NCBI RefSeq assembly: GCF_003008425.1
Contig: NZ_PXOQ01000007.1
Location: 372,001 to 436,000, forward strand
Length of the DNA stretch: 64,000 bases
Reading direction: 5' to 3'
Source of the DNA: Aurantibacter aestuarii
GTDB taxonomy: Bacteria; Bacteroidota; Bacteroidia; Flavobacteriales; Flavobacteriaceae
Shown here: positions 60,961-64,000 of the stretch, in pieces
Numbering within the stretch: position 1 is the stretch's first letter
Layout: the number at the start of each line of letters is the position of its first letter
Notes under the pieces: model-generated
Databases searched by the model: none
What the model saw: the letters and a program-made list of their open reading frames with translations, nothing else
What the model was told of the DNA's origin: nothing
Translations under genes and position numbers: made by a program

Positions 60961-60990
60961 AAAAAGACCATGAAATTTCATGGTCTTTTT
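60961..60990. terminator. Bidirectional terminator after the SPFH gene
   Basis: AAAAAGACCATGAAA followed directly by its reverse complement forms a 30-bp perfect palindrome, with A- and T-runs at its ends. It lies between the SPFH gene and the convergent small gene at 61001-61213. Confidence 0.88.
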
Positions 60991-61000
60991 TTATGATTTA

Positions 61001-61213
61001 CTATGACTTATTATCTTTATAATTTTTAATTAATTCTTCCAATTCATTCATATAATTCTCTAAACTTTTTGAATCTATTTCAGCATCACTATTATCACCT
61101 TGTGGTAATGTAATTCTAGTCTCATCCAAATATTTCTGTAATTCTGGATATTTAGTTTTAATTTCTGTAGTTAACATTGAAATTTTTGTTAGAACATCTT
61201 GTTGATTTGCCAT
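61001..61213 (-). CDS. Small conserved-looking cytoplasmic protein of unknown function
   Basis: This 70-residue acidic helical protein has no signal peptide or membrane segment. It has LTKISMLTTEIKTKYPELQKYL, a short proline/glycine break (LPQGDNSDAEID) and a second helix ending in YKDNKS. I do not recognise a named family, though the KYPELxKYLDE pattern recalls small Bacteroidota helical-hairpin proteins. The gene has a possible promoter upstream (TTG, 18 bp, TATCTTTA on the minus strand) and a strong shared terminator, which supports it being real. Confidence 0.6.
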   Translation of the reverse strand: MANQQDVLTKISMLTTEIKTKYPELQKYLDETRITLPQGDNSDAEIDSKSLENYMNELEELIKNYKDNKS

Positions 61214-61622
61214 AATTTTAGTTTTTAATAAAGATACAAACCGTATTTTAAGCCCAACTATAGGTTTTATTAAAGGTTTATTAAAATTTTATTCTATTAT
61301 CTTAAAATACTATTTATTAGCGATTTTTTACTACTCAAAATAGAATACCATTATAAAAAACGTCTTAAACCAGTAATATCAACAAAATTTTAATATTTTT
61401 TCTAAATATTTTCAGCTCTAAATTTAACAGTTAATATAAAATTTTACACGACAAACGGTGCTTAAAAAAGGTTAAAGTGTGTTTTATTAAAATTATCAAT
61501 TGGAAATACTTAAAAAAAAGTTAATAAAACTAAACTTTTTACGCTTATCGATTAATTAAGCTGTAGAGCTAAAAATACAATAATTAACTGTTAAACAGGG
61601 TTTTAATAATTATTACTGTATA
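61214..61622. other. Long AT-rich intergenic region
   Basis: About 400 bp without a convincing gene on either strand. It is very AT-rich, with many A/T runs. I see no tRNA-like cloverleaf, no strong hairpin and no tandem repeat. It contains the likely promoter of the small gene at its left end and leads into the promoter of the tandem secreted genes at its right end. It could hold regulatory sites or a small RNA that cannot be recognised by eye. Confidence 0.4.
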
Positions 61623-61630
61623 TATTTTTG
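61623..61630 (+). promoter_or_regulatory. Promoter -7 element for the tandem secreted-protein genes
   Basis: TATTTTTG matches TAnnTTTG and ends 17 bp before the ATG of the first gene. Confidence 0.5.
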
Positions 61631-61647
61631 TATAAAATTACAGTACA

Positions 61648-62247
61648 ATGAATAAAATAATATCCACCATTTGTCTTTTCTCATATCTTGTAGCTTCTGC
61701 ACAAGTTGGGATTGGTACTATTGACCCTAGGGCGGAGTTACATATCGCTACAACAAATAACGGTATACCTGCATTACGCCTAGAACCACAAACTAATCCT
61801 GTAGGAACAGATTCAGGACAGCTTGCAGTAATAGATAATGAGTTATTTCTATACGACCAATCAAGAGGAAAATGGTTAAGTATTGAGGCTAATAAATACT
61901 CATTTGGTCTAGAAGATGGGGCTGATAACGAACCATTAGAATACGTGGGTGACGTACAAAACAATGGTCCAAAAATAAAAGAAAACTCAACCATTGTTTA
62001 TGTATCACTAAATGCACGAAATGGACAAGATGGAAAAATGATACAAATGATTTTAGATAATGTTAACGTTCCATTTAACCCAGATGCTAATGTAAATGGC
62101 TTACTAAGGTTAGACCCATACAGTTATATAAATACTAATTTTAATATGGATATAAATGCCGGACAGGTATTAAAGTTTTTTGTTACAGGTGCAGGTGCAG
62201 CTACTACAGATATTACAGTAGACGTATGGATAAAAAAAAGAAAGTAG
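61648..62247 (+). CDS. Secreted VGIGT-motif protein of unknown function (paralogue 1)
   Basis: These 199 residues have a signal peptide (residues 1-18, ending ...LVASA). The mature protein starts QVGIGTIDPRAELHI, the short repeat-like motif common at the start of Bacteroidota surface fibre and adhesin proteins. A compact beta-rich domain follows with PALRLEPQTNPVGTDSGQLAVI, GKWLSIE and a final TDITVDVWIKKRK strand. I recognise no named domain; the size and beta pattern suggest a jelly-roll-like fold. It is one base upstream of a paralogue with the same layout, so they form a bicistronic unit. Confidence 0.7.
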   Translation: MNKIISTICLFSYLVASAQVGIGTIDPRAELHIATTNNGIPALRLEPQTNPVGTDSGQLAVIDNELFLYDQSRGKWLSIEANKYSFGLEDGADNEPLEYVGDVQNNGPKIKENSTIVYVSLNARNGQDGKMIQMILDNVNVPFNPDANVNGLLRLDPYSYINTNFNMDINAGQVLKFFVTGAGAATTDITVDVWIKKRK

Positions 62248-62248
62248 T

Positions 62249-62851
62249 ATGAAACCACGTATTTTTATTTTATTATTCTTTTTTGTATTGTCTACTTACG
62301 CACAAAAAGTAGGAATAAACACCACGCAACCCCAAGCCAAACTAGATATCAATAATCAAGAAAACGGTTTACCTTCGTTGTACTTAATGCCCCAAACATC
62401 GCCAATAGGTTCAAGTGATGGTGAATTCGCTGTAATTGGTGATAGACTTTATTTATACAGTGCAAGTAAAGGAAAATGGCTTTCTGCAGAAACTAGTTTA
62501 TACTCCTATGCCGAAGATGGAATTGCAGCAACACGTCTGGAATATACCGGTGATGTAGAACTTACAGGGCCTAAAATACCCATAAATGGAACAATTGTTG
62601 AAATTAACATAAGAGCAGAGGTTGCTTCTCCATTAAAAAGAATACAGTTAGTTATTAATGGAATTCCTGTTCCGAACAATGATACTAATCCAAATATTGA
62701 TGGAACTCTCGCTTTAGATGCTAATGGCGAATTTTTTACAAACACCTATAATTTAGATATTAATAGTGGAGACATTTTAACTGTAACTCAAGGTGGCACT
62801 GGAACTTTAGTAAATGTTTTTGTAGATATTGTCATTAAGTGGAGACAATAG
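62249..62851 (+). CDS. Secreted VGIGT-motif protein of unknown function (paralogue 2)
   Basis: These 200 residues have a signal peptide (residues 1-18, ...LSTYA). The mature start QKVGINTTQPQAKLDI matches that of the upstream gene, and aligned blocks follow throughout: LPSLYLMPQTSPIGSSDGEFAVI, SKGKWLSAE, LEYTGDVELTGPKIP and a final VDIVIKWRQ strand. The two are clearly tandem duplicates that have diverged substantially. They could form a heteromeric surface structure. Function is unknown. The start follows the previous stop by one base, indicating translational coupling. Confidence 0.7.
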   Translation: MKPRIFILLFFFVLSTYAQKVGINTTQPQAKLDINNQENGLPSLYLMPQTSPIGSSDGEFAVIGDRLYLYSASKGKWLSAETSLYSYAEDGIAATRLEYTGDVELTGPKIPINGTIVEINIRAEVASPLKRIQLVINGIPVPNNDTNPNIDGTLALDANGEFFTNTYNLDINSGDILTVTQGGTGTLVNVFVDIVIKWRQ

Positions 62852-62858
62852 TAAAATT

Positions 62859-64000
62859 TTAATTTACAAAAGGGTGGCGTTCTTGCCATTCTTTTTTTGG
62901 AGTCATTAGTTTTACACACCATTTTAATATCCTATTAAGAAAGCGATTGGTGTGTTTCATATACATCACCATTTCTAAAGGCTTTGCTCCTACACTACTC
63001 TTTATTTCCATTGCTGTTCTTGCAAAAATAATATGCTTGTAATCTTGCTCTATACCATGCTTAATCATGCGATACAACATATTTAAATAAATTTGATAGG
63101 TATAATTTAACTCGTTATTATAACCTAAAAAATAGGTGTCCAAAGTGTCATTATGTTTTATTAAACTAAAAAAACCAATCAATTTTTCGTTTAAAAAATA
63201 ACCATAAATATAAAAATCCTCTTGAAGAAAATGTTTTAAAGTCGTGAAGTGATGCTCTGGTAATTTAAAGAGGTTTATTGTGGCATTAGAAGCAACTTCA
63301 TTATAAAGTTTAAAAATTTCAGGCTCAAAACGCTCTATTTCAACTTGATTAAGAAGGCGAACACTAAGCGCTTTACCTTTCTTAGATGCTGTGGTAAAAC
63401 GTCTGCGGTATTTTTTATTTAAACCCTTTACATAATCATCAAAACTATTCCATTGAGGTGGAATATTCATCACCATACTAGGCTGAACATTAACCTTAAA
63501 AAAATGATTCTGTTTTAAAAAATTATCTTGAGAATGAATTCTATCGGTAATTTCATAATCCTTTAAAAGAATACATTTAACTCGCTTATTTGTTTCGGCT
63601 TTAATACGTTTTGAAAGTTCATCGATTGCATTATAAACTGTTTCAAAAAATAAATCTAAACTAAAATTAGAGCTTACAAAGTAACTATGCTGTCCAGTCT
63701 GTAGTAAATTTCCTAAAACAATAATTTGTCCTTTCGAAACAAAGTTAACTGCTTTAAAGATTTGTTTTTTTAATGATGAATTGGCTTCATCCAGAGAAAC
63801 ATCCAAATTAAAATCGACATGCTGTAAAATGGCAATTCCACAAAGAGCTTCTTCATTAAAAACCGCTATATAATAGGGTTTAATGGTGTTTGGCATACCT
63901 AACTCTGTCGCTCTTAAAAACCTGGTTTTTAAGAAAAGATCATCATCCTGCAATCCATCCCAAGAATCTGGAACATCGTTAATAGAGCTAATTAAAGTAT
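62859..64000 (-). CDS. GNAT/FemAB-like acyltransferase family protein (5' end cut by window edge)
   Basis: The frame stays open to the last base of the window (upstream codons read ISSINDVPDSWDGLQDDD), so the true start lies outside; the TTG at 63953 is not needed. At least 380 residues are present. The layout is two linked GNAT-like halves: YYIAVFNEEALCGIAILQ, a central FDDYVKGLNKKYRRRFTTASKKG segment, and YGYFLNEKLIGFFSLIKHN near the C-terminus. This is typical of the peptidoglycan-bridge/BioF2-like acyltransferase family. Such enzymes add amino acids or acyl groups to cell-wall or lipid substrates, but the substrate here is unknown. Confidence 0.75.
   Translation of the reverse strand, partial: TLISSINDVPDSWDGLQDDDLFLKTRFLRATELGMPNTIKPYYIAVFNEEALCGIAILQHVDFNLDVSLDEANSSLKKQIFKAVNFVSKGQIIVLGNLLQTGQHSYFVSSNFSLDLFFETVYNAIDELSKRIKAETNKRVKCILLKDYEITDRIHSQDNFLKQNHFFKVNVQPSMVMNIPPQWNSFDDYVKGLNKKYRRRFTTASKKGKALSVRLLNQVEIERFEPEIFKLYNEVASNATINLFKLPEHHFTTLKHFLQEDFYIYGYFLNEKLIGFFSLIKHNDTLDTYFLGYNNELNYTYQIYLNMLYRMIKHGIEQDYKHIIFARTAMEIKSSVGAKPLEMVMYMKHTNRFLNRILKWCVKLMTPKKEWQERHPFVN

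Noticed and set aside
61638-61994. Gene on the minus strand opposite the first VGIGT-motif gene
   Set aside because: The opposite strand encodes a protein with a signal peptide, promoter and paralogue. The minus-strand frame has no comparable support.

Overview
The window is AT-rich, densely coded chromosomal DNA of a member of the Bacteroidota, most likely the family Flavobacteriaceae. Three things point there. Families largely restricted to that group occur (DUF4254, DUF6427, DUF6341, DUF4837, DUF6909 and a giant DUF4175 protein). Many genes are preceded by the Bacteroidota -7 promoter element TAnnTTTG. Secreted proteins carry short N-terminal VGIGT-type motifs. I see no rRNA, tRNA, CRISPR array, insertion sequence or phage module.

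Layout. (1) 1-5 kb is mostly housekeeping: the 3' part of a surface fibre-like protein with an S74-type chaperone domain, a GT9 heptosyltransferase-like gene, DUF4254, DUF6427, DUF6341 and purD. (2) About 5-39.6 kb is a surface-glycan locus, almost entirely on the minus strand with overlapping or nearly touching genes. Read in transcription order it has a Wzz-like protein, rfbBACD (dTDP-L-rhamnose), a WbpO/WbpP-like pair (UDP-N-acetylgalactosaminuronate), and a pseudaminic acid operon (pseB, pseC, pseF, methylase, a WbuX/Y/Z-like amidation trio, a fused pseG-pseH, pseI). Tailoring and assembly genes follow: a KpsS-type glycosyltransferase, a PhyH oxygenase, two hexapeptide acyltransferases, two related Wzy-type polymerases, a beta-helix lipoprotein, a Wzx flippase, an O-antigen-ligase-like protein and a GT4 enzyme. 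The distal part holds a WecA-like and two bacterial-sugar-transferase-type initiating enzymes, a PglE-like aminotransferase, ugd, a UDP-xylose synthase and a GT2 enzyme. A CapK-like adenylate-forming enzyme lies convergent at the far end. (3) 39.6-50 kb holds DUF6909, a GH3-family protein, an M23 endopeptidase, tatA, DUF4837, a LysM transglycosylase, pgk, holB, a DoxX protein and an OmpH/Skp-like lipoprotein. (4) 50-57.6 kb is a minus-strand group: DUF4175, ybeY, mnmG, a small membrane protein and a methyltransferase. Its two non-overlapping gaps each contain a perfect parS-like palindrome, TGTTCCACGTGGAACA. (5) 57.6-64 kb holds gltX, an outer-membrane barrel protein, an SPFH protein, a small protein, a tandem pair of secreted paralogues and a GNAT/FemAB-like gene cut by the window edge.

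How the parts work together. The glycan locus can supply dTDP-rhamnose, UDP-GalNAcA, UDP-GlcA, UDP-xylose and CMP-pseudaminic acid. The amidation trio, methylase, oxygenase and acyltransferases suggest that the pseudaminic acid or the finished glycan is heavily decorated. There is a flippase, polymerases, a Wzz-like protein and a ligase-like protein, but no Wza exporter or Wzc kinase. This fits a lipid- or protein-linked O-antigen-like glycan better than a Wza-type capsule. The parS sites around mnmG suggest a chromosome-segregation centre and possibly proximity to the origin.

I found no wholly new defence or mobile system. The strongest second-look items are the parS pair around mnmG, the decorated pseudaminic acid pathway with a PseG-PseH fusion, the duplicated polymerases with an embedded beta-helix lipoprotein, and a cryptic nucleoside-phosphorylase-like domain in the DUF6909 protein. 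All functions are read from sequence motifs alone. No database search was run.
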